NCBI GenBank assembly: GCA_028335825.1
Contig: JAIOKI010000013.1
Span: 310,001-374,000 of the forward strand
Reading direction: 5' to 3'
Source: Nosema muscidifuracis
Lineage: Eukaryota; Microsporidia; Nosematidae
Length of the DNA: 64,000 bases
Under the pieces are notes generated by a model. It was not told where the DNA came from, did no database searches, and saw only the letters and a program-made list of their open reading frames with translations. Position 1 is the stretch's first letter. Every line of letters begins with the position of its first letter. Positions 1 to 12,682 of this stretch are shown piece by piece. A program made the position numbers and the translations under genes.

Positions 1-950
1 TCGATGATTTAGAAAAAAGTATGCGCTACTATCTTACACCACATCACTAATTGCTCAAATGATAATCAAGAAATTTGCATCGTTTATACTTATTTTGCAT
101 CAAAACAATTTCATCTGTTTCAACAATACATCCTTCACCATCAATTTGCTGTGAAAGAATAAATGTTAATAAAAAGTCAACCCCTAATTTATCAAAACTA
201 GTAAAACAATTTGTTATCATTAGTGGAGCAACAGATAATTACATGACTAAGAATAGATCTTAATTATATTTTTGCCGTTTATATAATAAAAAACAAGTTC
301 TTTTATGCTTAGATATGCATGATGAAAAACTTACTTGAGTAAACTGAAGTTATTCGACATTTTTTGTTACACCTAAGATAATAACAGTATTTATGTGTGC
401 ATCATTGGAACCTTCAAAAATTTTTATTCTAATATGAATTCTATCAATAATTCTTCATCATAAATAATCTTTTTAATTCGGGAATTTTCATTTTTGAGAC
501 TATAAAATTATTTGTTTTTTCAAAAAGAAGGAAGAGAGCAAAGAAATTTAACCTCTTACTTAATTATACATTGCTTTATTATTATGGTAATGTCTATTAT
601 TTATTTTCTATTTTTGATATTTCAATTAATAATTCTTCAGATTTTGTTAAATAATAATCTGAAATTAATTTAAATTTTTTTCTCTTTTTAGATAGTCTAA
701 TGTATTTTAGATTATAGATATTTTAATGTTACAACATTCAATCAAATATGATAATTTAAATTAAAACAAATAATTATCTACAAGATAATTGTTCTTTTTA
801 TATAATATAATTTTATATGAAGTAATAATATAATTAAACAATTGATATTTTTTCTTGTAAGAATATTAACAAAAAACTTTTTTAAAATTCATTTTGTACA
901 ACAAATCATCAATAATATTTATACTTTTTATTATACATAAAATTATGAAG
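1..950. other. AT-rich stretch with no recognisable gene
   Basis: This stretch is extremely AT-rich with stops in all frames and only tiny open frames. I see no rRNA, tRNA, CCC start box or element motif in it. It is probably decayed sequence, but nothing supports an identity. Confidence 0.5.
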
Positions 951-959
951 AATGAAAAC

Positions 960-3900
960 AACAAATTTGGAGAAAAGAAACATGAACAAAAAACAATTAG
1001 AAATGATAATAAAGAAGTAAATATACAGCAAATCATTACACCACAGATTTAGATAAACTTGAATGACCGAATATTTTCTTTTAAAGCGTTACTGATAATG
1101 GTTGACATTCCACAGCAACTATGGTCCTCAGTATTCCTCAAGATGATTCTGAACATATTCGACCGAATGCCTAGAGGAAGGCGGAAGCTAGCGATAAAAG
1201 TATTTTTTAAAAAATCCAATGTGATCATCTAAATGGATATAATGAAGGGCTAAAAAACTATATAGGAAAATTTACACACAAGCGAGCACTTTAATGCGGA
1301 AGAAACTACTAAAGAATGAAAAAATAAGACAATTTCTAGAAGAAGCATATATATGCAATAATGAAAGGCAATTAAAGATAAAGACTTATTTTAATAATTA
1401 GATAATTCGATTAAAAGGCAAGTAGTAGACGAAAAAAAACCTAAAATATAACCTGGATATTGAGTTGAAAGAAATGTTAATAGATCCTTTGTAGAATACA
1501 TTAGAAGTTATTCACTAGAAATATATCTGATGTATCAAAAATACGCGAAAACGTTAAAAGTACTTACAAAAGAATAAAACACAAGATTAAATTAAAATCT
1601 AATTAATATAATAATATCGAAAGTAAAATAAGCCCTTATATAGAAGAACTTGAGATAATTACGAAGACAAATTAATAGACAATCAATATAGCAGAGAAGT
1701 GAAAAATGAAAGAAAAATTATAAAAATTGATATGATTAGAATCTTTTAAATCTACCATGTGTTGATCTTAAAAAGAATTTGGATAATTTAATCTACCGCA
1801 GAAATTCTATCAAAATATAGAAAAAGTAGAACAGAAGAATATTAGGGTACATATGATAAAGTTTCTATATTTTTGAGCACAATGTGAAATAAGAAATAAG
1901 ATGAGAACAGAGAAAAATATAGATAATGTCTTAGCGAATTTTTACCGAAAGAAGACCTATAAATAAAAAGTTTAGTAACTAGATAAAAATTTAAAAAAAA
2001 TTTCAAGAATTTTCTTGACTGGAATGTTGCACAGATTTAGACAGCGTATTTAACTTATTTATTAAAACTATGAATCCATTAAATACAAATTTATTTTGAA
2101 TTATAAAAGAATATTGATTAGAAGGAATCGAAAGTGATAAACAATAGGCATATACATGATTAAATTTTTGGATTGAAAAAATAAAACACATGAAGGCTTG
2201 AAATTTAGACTAATTATCTGCATGTCAAACATCTAAAAATTAATGACTAAAATAATACAAATATAACTTGAAGTAGAGATATAATTTTAAAGAGTCTACT
2301 GTGGATATTACGGAAATTTCAAGGTGATAAAGAACAGGCGATGATTAATATAAATCTAATAAAAAGTACGATAATAATTTTTAATTTTTTGAATTAACGT
2401 TAAACAAGCAATTGAATCAATCGATTACGATTATATTTTATAATGTGTAGAGAGACCGATTTTTACATAATGAATCCTATGATTAGTTTCACTCAAATAT
2501 GGAAGTTTAAACTATTATATAATAACGAGTAAGTTCATGAAATGAAAATAGATAAGTGATATACTACAATATAATAGCTTATCTTCCTTACTTTTGTAAC
2601 AATAATAGACCTATTGAGCAAGAGATTAAATGACATAGTTCCAAAGATCCAAATACCCATAAAATAAAAGAAGAGTTATAATATCAGTGATCTGTTTATA
2701 GATAAACTCAAAATATTAGAAATTATAGAAAAAGTACTTAAATTTATATCAAAGAAACCAAGAGATTTTTAGAGGAGTATAAGTAAAATGAAGCCTAGTA
2801 AGTCTGCTTCAAACTCTTTGTTATTCATTTCAGAGCAGTAATGATCGCTAATAACAACTACTTTAAGTACTCAGAATTCATTGAAACTGGCTGCTATAAA
2901 CCCTCGGTAAAGAATTGGATTTTAATAATAGAAAAAAGTTTAAGTACTATGAAAATCCTTGCTAACTAAAACTAACTTAATGAAAAGCATTAAAAAAATA
3001 TTTGATTTCTTTAATGACGTATTGCATAGGTCTACTATATATAGAACCTACGAAGTTCTAATGCTTGAAATATTATATTTTACCTATAAAAAAAATAGTT
3101 AGATGCCTAGCCCGTATAGAACCAAAGATAAGAAAATACTTTTAGTTTTGAAAACTCATAAAATACATACAACAGAATAGTTGCATCTTAAAATTAACAA
3201 GGATTAAGAGACACGCATTGGGAAAATTGCAAGGTCCATAAAAATATGGTTTTAAGGATTCCAGCCTTATAACACTTGAAGAAGCTCGGAAGACAAGATT
3301 AAATAACGAAATATACAATAATTTATTAAAATCAAGTCAGATGAGCAAGTATAAATTAAGGAATTATAATTTTGGTCAACAAAGAAAACAATACGACCAT
3401 AAATATAGCCAAATATTGTTTTTTACAGAATAGAAACATCTTCTTTAATAATTCAGGAAACTGCCAAAATTGTAAGCAAGCTAATATAAAAATAGACCAC
3501 ATGATATCTAGATTTGAAAAAGATGAAAGAATACGATTATATAAGAAGATATAACGAGATTATAAAAATGTATAAATTTGCTCATGTGCAAAAAATACAA
3601 TGTAGATCCTTCAAGAATGCTATTAGAAGTCATTCAGTACAACAGATCGTCGCAAATAAATATGCAAAGATAAAAATAGACATTTCAATAAAGACATACA
3701 TCAAAGTAAAATATAATAAACACTCACATAGTAGTCAACAATAATAGAGAAAGAGGTAAATTTACATGATAATCTTTAACAAATTCTAGATTGTAAACTG
3801 AGAAAATATGACTTACCATTCAAGGAAATTTCTTTAAAAGTAAAATAGTTTCACAACGTATAACAAGAAAACAACGAAGTTAAATGCTAAATACAAGATG

Positions 3901-4020
3901 AATCTGGTACAAATCTGCGAATAATAGCTTATGCAATATAAATTACGCTAAAGAAGACTTTAAAGAGCATTTCACTGAAAATAGTTGCGTAGGATAATTG
4001 ACAGTATAAGAGAAGCTGGC
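960..4020 (+). mobile_element. Decayed R4/Dong-like LINE (REL-endonuclease clade)
   Basis: The 3' part is the firmest. At about 3440-3720 the translation holds a C-x2-C pair followed by an IDH-type histidine motif, an IRSHSVQ motif and an IKTYIKVKYN motif. These match the zinc finger plus restriction-like endonuclease tail of R4/Dong-type non-LTR retrotransposons. The same motif series occurs in the relic at 9.6-12.7 kb. The upstream 2.4 kb has short element-like peptide runs but no firm RT box, so the left boundary is a guess. The copy is thoroughly decayed, with many stops and frame changes, so it is an old insertion. It could be two overlapping fragments rather than one element. Confidence 0.5.
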
Positions 4021-4430
4021 TAGTAACTATGAGATGTGGAAGGTAGAAAATGCCATAAACCTATATTTATTTGAAGGAGTTTTATAAATGTTAAAAATAG
4101 CCCAAAATTAATGAATAATCATATATAAAATTGCTGTCACTTTAGACATTTCCTTGTAGTTTATTTTGTATTCTTCGAGAATATATATAAAGTGTTCCTC
4201 AATACTTTTATTTTTAGTGTTATTTTTGTTTTTGTTTTTTTTTAATTAATTAGTTCCAACAAATTAATAAAGTCAAACAATGAATTAATCGACCATATTA
4301 ATACATGAATTTTTATTTTATAACTTGTCTAAAATTTATATTATAATTATTCAAAGATAATAATTTAGATTTAAATTTTTATTCTTTCAACTTTTTAACT
4401 TAAAAGGAATAGAAATCTAAAAACCAAAGA
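4021..4430. other. AT-rich spacer, nothing recognised
   Basis: This is AT-rich sequence with no coding, RNA or repeat signal that I can support. Confidence 0.5.
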
Positions 4431-4439
4431 GAATATAAA

Positions 4440-5110
4440 ATAAAAATATCATTGAATAACAAAAACTTTTATCAAAACAAGACAGTATTTACACTTGATT
4501 AGATTTTATTTATGTACTTAATTATAATTATTGGGATCAGGCATCCTTGTCGCACGCTGTTACTTTTAAGATATATTTCTAGAAAGCATCCTCTATTTTA
4601 TATAAAAATCTTCATATATTTATTAATGAAACAGTTACGAAACTATTTCAAGTGTAAGTTTTGAATGTTGAATTCAAACACAAATATAACACATTCAAAA
4701 AATTATTATTATTCGTCTCTATGATTAAAGCTTAAGATCTTTTTAGATATATTTTACTAAAATCAAATCATCAATAAACGTAAATTTTGAAATTCAAAAA
4801 ATCATCTATTTTTTAACCTCTCATAATAAAAATATAATATATAATAATGCAAATGCATAAGATATTTAGGACAACATAATATTGCTTAAAAAGAGTCAAT
4901 ATCTGTGAAATTATAATTTAATTTTAACTTGGATATATTTGCATAATATCATTTTAATAAAAAACAAGAATAATTTAAATATAATTGTGATGATTTATAA
5001 GTTAAGGGTTATTTATTTAAAATATTTATTTGCAACAATAAATTCATATATTTGATCAGTATCCTCAGTATTATACCTTCTTTCAATATGAAAGATATTT
5101 GGAAAAAACA
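4440..5110 (-). mobile_element. Possible decayed LINE reverse transcriptase fragment
   Basis: On the minus strand near 4,530-4,560 the translation contains VRQGCLIP, close to the GVRQGCPCSP motif (RT block 4) of the two well-preserved LINE copies in this window. It is preceded by a run like the block that normally lies just upstream (LINKYMKIF). No ADD box could be confirmed downstream. I infer a small, old LINE fragment; chance similarity is possible. Confidence 0.3.
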
Positions 5111-5249
5111 TATGATTCTAATTATATATAGTAATATATCTTTATGAACTTCATAATAATTATTTCTTCTATTTATTAAATTCGAAAAAATATTCTAACT
5201 GAAATCCGACTTGTTAACATAATTTTGGTTTAATAATATAACATCTCCC

Positions 5250-5780
5250 TCCAGACGGATAGTCTCAATCAACAAATAAATTTTCGTCATTCATTCCCTA
5301 TAGATCACAATGTCTTTTTTATATCCTCTTTTCTCTCTAACTTCGGAGTCACTACTATTCTCTAGATTTAAATTCCCTTTATTCCTGTAATTTTAATCTT
5401 CCTTAGTCCTTCTTAAGTAATATGTTCTCGCAACATGACCTGTTTTGTCACAGTAGAAACACTTTATTCCCGATCTTCATCTGTATTGCTTCCTTAACAG
5501 TCTTAACTACAGCTTCTACCATTTCATTGTACTCCCCAGTTCTGCTTTTCTTTTAATTCTCTTACTCTTAAAATCAGCTGTCTCTTTATTTTCTCTATTT
5601 TTTTCTTCCTTCTCTAAATTCCTTGCAGTAATTTTTTTTTAAATCTCTCAAATAATTCTTTTTTTTCCATAACTCCTTATAAACGCCCTCTAGATCCAGC
5701 GTATAAACAATAATCTCATAGTATCCTGACCTCTTGTTCACAGTCATCATCTGACAACTCATTCTTTGATTTCGCCCCCA
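5250..5780 (-). mobile_element. Ty3/gypsy-type gag fossil
   Basis: The minus-strand translation near 5,400-5,460 contains a nucleocapsid-type zinc-knuckle signature (CFYCDKTGH) in a lysine/arginine-rich context typical of gag from LTR retrotransposons. The region is broken several times and looks old. Its terminal repeats were not found. Confidence 0.5.
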
Positions 5781-6250
5781 TATAAGTGCTTAACATAAAT
5801 TGGAGTTTAATAATAGAATAAAACATTAAATGTTTTCTGGTACTACACTTACTCGTTTCTTGAAATCTTATCATAATAATTATAAGATTAACTATAACAT
5901 TCAATAGTATATTTTAACCAATACTATACATTAAATCTTCTTGTGATATTACCACAATGTTTTATTTCTTTGTGCCATTAATAATTTGTTGAATAGAAAT
6001 TACAACTAAAATCTGAAACTACAAAATTAACTAAATTTAAATTATACATCATTTCAAATCAATCAAAAGATCTCTCAGCTAGTTCAATACAAGGATCATT
6101 GTATAAGTTCCTTAGAACTAGACGCATTCCTGAGCTACACTTCATTTCTCAAAAAGCATTTTAAGAGATTAAATTATGACATTTCAATTAGAGATCTAAA
6201 ATTAAGTATACAACCTTATGATTTTTAAATTAAAAACAAATGTTATAAAT
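5781..6250. other. AT-rich spacer, nothing recognised
   Basis: No gene, RNA or repeat is supportable here. Confidence 0.5.
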
Positions 6251-6279
6251 ATAATAAATTTTAATTAATTACTGTATTT

Positions 6280-6947
6280 AGTGCATTGATGCCGAATCAT
6301 AATAAATTTAGAATCCCTTATGTTAATATCACGTCATTTAGATATTAACATGTAATATAAACAAAAGTTTAGTGGCATGAAAATATATAAATAATGAACA
6401 TGGCTAAGAATAAAAGTAAGAGTGGTAACAGGGCAACCAAAATGAAAATAAAAATAAGAAAAAAGAAATGAAGAAGGTTAGTGTAAATAAAGAAATTACA
6501 GAACCTGTCCCAACTGGGGATTTTCAAAAGAAGGATATTCTATCTAACTTTAATATCCTAGAAGTAAGAGATGATAAAAATATCTTGTCTGAAAAATTTT
6601 AAGAAAAGTCTTTAGAAAAACTTATAGTTCCAGTATATGAGGTTAAGTTAATTAATACCGTAATTAAAAAAGACGCAGTTAAAGAATGCATTGATCAAAA
6701 AGTTAATTTAAATGTAGATGAAGAAGTAAATATAAAAAGCTTGATAAATTTTTATGAATCTTTAAAGATAAAGATTGTATCTAAGGATATTAAATTAGGA
6801 AATATCGACCAGAAAGATAATCTGAAATATATTACTAAACATACTAAAATAGTTCAAAATAATTATGATAGAAAAAATATACCAGAATTAGCTGAACGTA
6901 AGAAGAAATTCGAGGAACTATTAATCTTTTGGTCAAGGAAGCCATAA
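6280..6947 (+). pseudogene. Decayed gene of unknown family, copy 1 of a pair
   Basis: A coding-like stretch begins with ATG at 6400 (MAKNKSKSGN...), is rich in Lys/Glu/Asp/Ile/Asn, and ends near 6945. The last 68 codons are still open. A second decayed copy at 38.0-38.66 kb starts MSKNKSRSGN and keeps similar blocks further in. The 120 bases upstream of the ATG also resemble each other, including a CATTTAGATA run and the spacing to the ATG, so a whole unit including its promoter region was duplicated. I do not recognise the protein. It could be a lost multicopy host gene or an ORF of an unrecognised mobile element. It is interrupted a few times. Confidence 0.5.
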
Positions 6948-6950
6948 TTA

Positions 6951-7850
6951 AATATTTCAAATATTTATTTTTCGAAAAAAATAATCAAACTTCATTATTT
7001 TATTTTAATAAAATACATTAACTAATTTTTATGTTATTTTTATAATTAAGTATAAGAAGATAAATACAAATATTATAATTTCTCATCTTAAAAGTGATAA
7101 GATAACTAATTATTAAAATAAAATTTAACTATCGAGTTTTATCAAAAAGCCAAAATTTAAATATAATGGAATTAATGAAAAAATCAAATTATTTTGCAAA
7201 AAATTAAGAAAATCACAATATTTCTTTAATAATACAAAATCTAATTTGTTCTAAAGTTAATTTGAAATTTATTAATTTTAAAATATAATTATCAGTATTC
7301 ATTTTCCTTTTGCAAGTTTCTATAATTTATCTTACTTTCTTTTCTACAGAATGATTTTCTAAAAAAGTTTCTACTATGATTTAAAAATAAATTGAGCTTT
7401 AGTTAAAAACTTTAGATTTTTTTAGATCATTTCTAGATTAGAAAGATTTATTTTTACGTCTTTTTATAAATATTCTATCATAATGTAAATTTAAACAAAT
7501 ATTTTAATATGAGATATTTTTTAAAGAAGATCTGAAGTTTTTGAAATTATTAAAATATAGGTTAAGATATTTAATAGTAGATATATAAACATCAATTTTT
7601 TAGTATTAAAACTCTCTGAATAAATTTAGTATATTAATCAAAATCAATCTTTTAATGTTTAATTAAGAATAATATGTTAGAAAAGATATATTACTCAATT
7701 TATTTTTCGGAATAGATTAACGAAAAATGTAAGTACATCCGATTATTAGAAAATACTATTATTAATAAAAGTCAAAGTAAAACAAACCTGATATATAGTA
7801 GTTCAGCTTAAGAAAGAAATTTTTATAATAGAATCAGGAATAACCGGCAT
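6951..7850. other. AT-rich stretch, nothing recognised
   Basis: This is AT-rich sequence dense in stops on both strands. No motif, start box or repeat linking it to other parts of the window was seen. Confidence 0.5.
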
Positions 7851-7853
7851 TAG

Positions 7854-8165
7854 TAATTTGTGAACCGTGGATACAGAGTAGAAGCATAAATATGATCTCC
7901 TGGAAACTAGTCTGCTTCTTTATATAAGTATAAATCAAAATAATCACTTTCATTATAACTTGGGACGGTATAGCAACAAACTTTCATCGTGCATACAGAA
8001 TTAAACTTAAGTTAGATAGTTACATTGAGGCATACATCCAGATTACATTGAAAAGTCGCCACAGTAGGTAGTAGTTTAAAAGTAGAAGGAAGGAAGCCAA
8101 TCGAAGATATAAAAGTGGCCTACGCGATGAGTGAAGAATAAGATAAGGATATCATAAAACTATAC
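7854..8165 (+). repeat. 3' tail of an R4/Dong-like LINE (severely 5'-truncated copy)
   Basis: This block of about 312 bp is repeated, diverged, at 12320-12682. Shared landmarks are TAATTTGYGAACCGTG at the left, CTTGGGACGGTAT, TTTCATCGTGCATACAG, AGTGGCCTACGCG and a right end at CATAAAACTATAC. The second copy lies immediately after the endonuclease region of the decayed R4/Dong-like LINE, so the block is best read as that family's 3' untranslated tail. The isolated copy is then the usual product of incomplete reverse transcription. It is less AT-rich than its surroundings and carries internal deletions relative to the other copy. Confidence 0.65.
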
Positions 8166-8317
8166 ACCAACTAAATAATTTAGTATTAAATAACTTAAAT
8201 TATTATAGAATAATTTAATTTATTTATCAATGCCGAAAGTATCATCATTTAAAACAGTAGCAAATTATTACAAATTTCTTCTATTATTTAAAATCTTAAA
8301 AAAAATTTGACTCTAAA

Positions 8318-8960
8318 ATGATGATAAAATATTCATTAGAAATCACTAATGATAAAATTGATGACAAAACAATAGAGATAGTTTTTCAAGATGAAATACA
8401 TGGTTTTTAAAATATAAATAATCCTATATTTGAAAAATCAATATTACTAAAAATACTAACAAAAGAGAATACTTGGAAAAAAGATAAATTGATCTTCAGA
8501 ATTGTAAATAAAAAGCATTTGATTTTATTTATAATATGTTTATAAATAATACAAATGATTTACAAAATGTAGACGAATTTATTGATATTTTATACCAAAT
8601 TCATTACTAATATTATAGAAATGGAAGTTTTAAAAGATCTACTATCAATTCATTAAATGAATATGGTAAGATAAAAAACTTTGAATCCATATTAGATAAT
8701 GAAATAGGGGGTTGTTTATTTTTGTAGAAAAAAATAAAAAAATTAATTATTTAGAAATGTATATTTTTCAAATTTTTCTTCTAATTCCTTGTATTGGAAA
8801 CAATAAGAAAAAATTCTTTACTGGTATGCTTAATCTTTAAATTTATATCTTATTTGATTCAAGAATTGATTATGTGTGTAAAATAATGAATTATGAATAT
8901 AACGATTTAAATATAATAGATTTTTGAAACTTAATTAATCAGAAAATGAATCTTATAAAT
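8318..8960 (+). pseudogene. Decayed protein-coding region, unknown identity
   Basis: From ATG at 8318 the sequence reads MMIKYSLEITNDK... with a codon-like AT pattern. It continues in a neighbouring frame as a coherent hydrophilic stretch (NTNDLQNVDEFIDILYQIHY) to at least 8,700. Disruptions are few at the start and more frequent toward the end. No CCC box precedes the start. I do not recognise the family. It looks like a host-type gene that has decayed, but an element ORF is possible. Confidence 0.35.
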
Positions 8961-9595
8961 TTCAAACTAAAAGTATTGGTGAGATTTTAAAAAAAAACTA
9001 ATAAGATTAAACATCTTACTAAATTAATAATAAGTTGTTTTTTACTGAATCTTATTATAATTAGAGATTACAAGTCACTATAATATATTTATTTGTTAAA
9101 TCACAAAAAAATAGAAAATTATAATTATCTAGATTTCTATAATTTATAAACATGTCTTAATATAGAAATTATATAATTTTTAATTATATTTTGGTCGATA
9201 GTTACAATAAATTAACAGATATTGTAGTATCGAATAATGAAAAAAAGTGACTATTCAACTATGTTTTTGTAAAATTGAACAAGGGTTAAAGAAATATTTT
9301 TTATTTAAATATTTTAATTAATGAGATTATATTAAAATTTTAAAAACATAAAAAAACTTAAAACTATAAACATAGAACCATGATTGAGGAGAGAATCGAT
9401 AAAAAAACATTTTTAGATAGAAATATTTTAATTTAAGATAATTAAACTTTTTTTTATTATACTTTAGAATTAATCTTCCTTAAATTATAATATAAAATTT
9501 TCTACAATTCTCTTTAAATCATAAATATAATTTTTTTATGATTCTATCTCTATTTTGTAGAATCATATTTGTAAGGTAATAATAATTTATGATTA
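8961..9595. other. AT-rich spacer, nothing recognised
   Basis: No coding or RNA signal can be supported here. Confidence 0.5.
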
Positions 9596-9599
9596 TGTA

Positions 9600-12500
9600 T
9601 GGGTAAAAAAGAAGAAAATAGATCTGAAACGAAAATTTTAAAAACAACAGCAGCAACTACACTGAATCAAATAATAAACAAATAAGACAATGATCCAACC
9701 AGGAAATAAGAGAGATTGCAAGATCCTTGAACAATCTAGCAGCACTAGTTTCTGTGATATCAGAAGTTCAGGCCTACCAAGCAAATGCCAAGAAGTGGTT
9801 GGTAAAAAGTAAAGAAGTTTTATTGTGAAAAATTTAGCGACAAAACATCCGAAAGAATAATTAAGAAACTAGCACAGAAGGCACTCATAAATGAAGCAGG
9901 AATCTCACTAGAGTAAGAGAATGAAGACTCTAGAAGTGATAGCCTTAGAAGCTTCGGTTAAATACATAGCAAGACAAAGTAAAGTTGACAAACATTTTAA
10001 GAATACATGGCTTAAACTGAAGGATAAAGAGTTGACAAGGCAGAAATTACACGAAAGGTATGCTTGCTAAAAGTAGATGTAGAAATACTAGAGTTACTAA
10101 CTAATTTGGTCGGGTGTTTTTACTACATAATACCGTAAAAAGTATGGAGGATATAGCCAAGATCCTCAAAATAGTACAAATGAGCTACAAGGAACTTACA
10201 GCAACCAAAATATTAATCGTAAAGAAAATATATGTAATAAAATAAGCAACCTTAACTCAGTAAAAAAATTCTCTAAACATCAAGAAGACAACAAGAATGT
10301 GACTGGAGCAAAAAAACTAACATTGACTAAACCTAAAGATAAAGTTCTGAGAAACGTGTAGCAATATATAGTAGGAAGATAATAGACTACGATCGAAGGA
10401 AAGAGTTTAGAAAGCAAAATGTCAAGTTTAAATTGTATCGAGGACTGTTTTATAGAGACTTAAAGGGAGAATATAAGGAATATGATGTCAAGAAAGAAAA
10501 GATTAAGGAGTTTCGATCCATGATGCAGCAGGAATAATCAGAAGCAGAGAGAGAAAGATATGAAGAGAGTATTATTATCAGAAGAAGCATTAATTGAGGT
10601 AAATGAATGACTACCCAACTTGAAAACGGTCAGCCTCGATAGAATTTTTAACTTCTTCATCAAGAAGATGAATACTATCCATAAAGAACTGTACAATATT
10701 ACGAAAAGAATTTGTCTTGAGGATGATTGGTTCTATAAAGGGTCAATTTATCTGATACTAAAATCGAGCAAGAATTTTAGACCCATTACGTGTATGCTCA
10801 ACTTATACAAAGTAGTCACTAAATATACAACATTAGTACTCCAGAACATCGTAGAAGCCAAATGGAGACAAAAGAACAAGCGCTTACAATATAGTGTTAA
10901 ACAAAAGTCATAACTATAGACTAAAGACGACTTGGAATGACATGAAAGAAGCATATGACTCTGTTAATCACTCCTACTTACTAGAGTGCATCAAAAGTTT
11001 ATAGATTCCAAAATGTATAGAAGAATTTGTCAAGAACATAACTAAAAGGTGGACACTTAAAATAAGAGTAAAAAATCAGATCGTATTAAATAAGCAGGTA
11101 AAAAGAGGAATCTTACAAGGAGATAGTCTTTCTCCGTTACTCTTTGTTTTATGTATGGTCCCTGTAAGCAAGAAATTGAATGGGGTTTACCCAAAAATAG
11201 GAATCAACACAGAAGGAAAGCGCTTTTTTGCAGCCATATTTATGGATGACATGAAATTACTAGTAACTATTGATGAAGTAATAAGTACAATGGTAGTTGA
11301 AGCCAAAAGATTTTTACAGTAATAGGTCTAGAAATGAATAATGATAAATTTGCAAAGTGTGTTGATAGTGCTAGATGGATACAAGTACTTAGTATTGTTT
11401 GAAAATGACATAGATAAAATAACGGGAGAAACTAAAGATTAAGATATCGAAAGAAATTCAGAGAAAATGTGAGTCTCCGTGTAAGACAAAGCTAAACGCT
11501 AGAAACCTGTTCAAGGCAATGAATGAACATTCTATATCACACATTACAATGTAGGCATTTTAGGGGTCGAACCCAATGAATTCAGAGAGCTAAACGATAT
11601 AGTTCTATATATCATATTCACCAATGGCATGTTGTAGAGAAGTTATATCTTCCAAGGAAGAGGTCTTATTAATGTTGAGCATAAGAGTAAAAGAATGCTA
11701 TTATAACTATAACTGAGGCTAGATAACAACAAAGAAATTATGTAAGAAGAAAAGCAATTATAAAGACCGAGAAGAAGAACAATATGCATCTAGCATGGAT
11801 AAGACCCTTCCTTGTAGAGAAGTATGATCTGGAAAAAGGGTTTACACTAGAAGAAGCACAGAAATCATATCTATATATACCGGGAAGATCCCCTTGTGAG
11901 CATCAAAAATTAAGCTCTCTGGCTTACTAAAAAAATATTACGGCTATAGAAAAAAGGGCACTATGTGCATTTCAGGATAAAAATATCTTCTTAGAAAAAA
12001 ATGTTATATACCCACATTGTAATAAAAAACATGAAACAGTAGATCATATGGCGAAAAAATATTATAGAATGCTCTATCATAATTATATGAGAATACATAA
12101 TTAAGTGCTACGGTGTAATTGCCTTCAATTTTGTAGGAATTTCGGGCTTACAAAAAATTAGAAATCACTTCATGCAGGAGTGTATTGCATCAAAATATAT
12201 TGAAATTAGAGTTGATTCGCGAATTCAAAGCGATATAAATGTAAAATAAAATAAATCTTATATATACATACGCTTAGGAAAGAAGTCGTAATAATAGATG
12301 TGTGAGTAACCAGCTTTTATAATTTGCGAACCGTGAATACAGAGAAAAGCATAAATATGATTTATAACAACCACTACGCTTCGACATACAAGTATAAATT
12401 AAAATAATCACTTTCGTTATAACTTGGGACGGTATATCAACAAACTTTCATCGTGCATACAGAATTAAACTTAATTTAGATAATTACATCAAGGCATACA

Positions 12501-12682
12501 TCCAGATGAAAATACTCAAGATTACATTGGAAAACCTAACTATGGAAAGTCGCCGCAGAACCTGCGATAATGAAGTCATAGTAGGTAGTAATCTAAAAGT
12601 AGAAGGAAGGAAACCTATTGAAGATATAAGAGTGGCCTACGCGGTAGGTGAAGAATAAGATAAAAATATCATAAAACTATAC
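9600..12682 (+). mobile_element. Decayed R4/Dong-like LINE retrotransposon, long copy
   Basis: Several family landmarks appear in order on the plus strand. At 10,730-10,840 the run NFRPITCMLNLYKVVTK matches RT blocks 2-3 of R4/Dong-type elements (RPITCLPTMYK in the family). At 11,100-11,280 come GILQGDSLSPLLF and, about 40 residues on, FMDDMKLL, the RT active-site box. At 12,000-12,090 a C-x2-C finger is followed by ETVDHM. At 12,170-12,250 comes CIASKYIEIRVDSRIQSDINVK of the restriction-like endonuclease. The block at 12320-12682 recurs at 7854-8165 and is probably the 3' tail. Stops and frame changes occur throughout, so this is an old copy. The 5' boundary is uncertain. Confidence 0.75.
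12320..12682 (+). repeat. 3' tail of the R4/Dong-like LINE, second copy
   Basis: This is homologous to 7854-8165, with the same order of landmarks and the same right end (CATAAAACTATAC). It includes an extra segment of about 50 bp (around GGAAAACCTAACTATGG) missing from the other copy. Its position directly downstream of the endonuclease relic identifies it as the element's 3' untranslated region. Confidence 0.65.

Noticed and set aside
10620-10954. Opposing small open frames
   Set aside because: The plus-strand one is part of the R4/Dong-like RT relic. The minus-strand one is its shadow.
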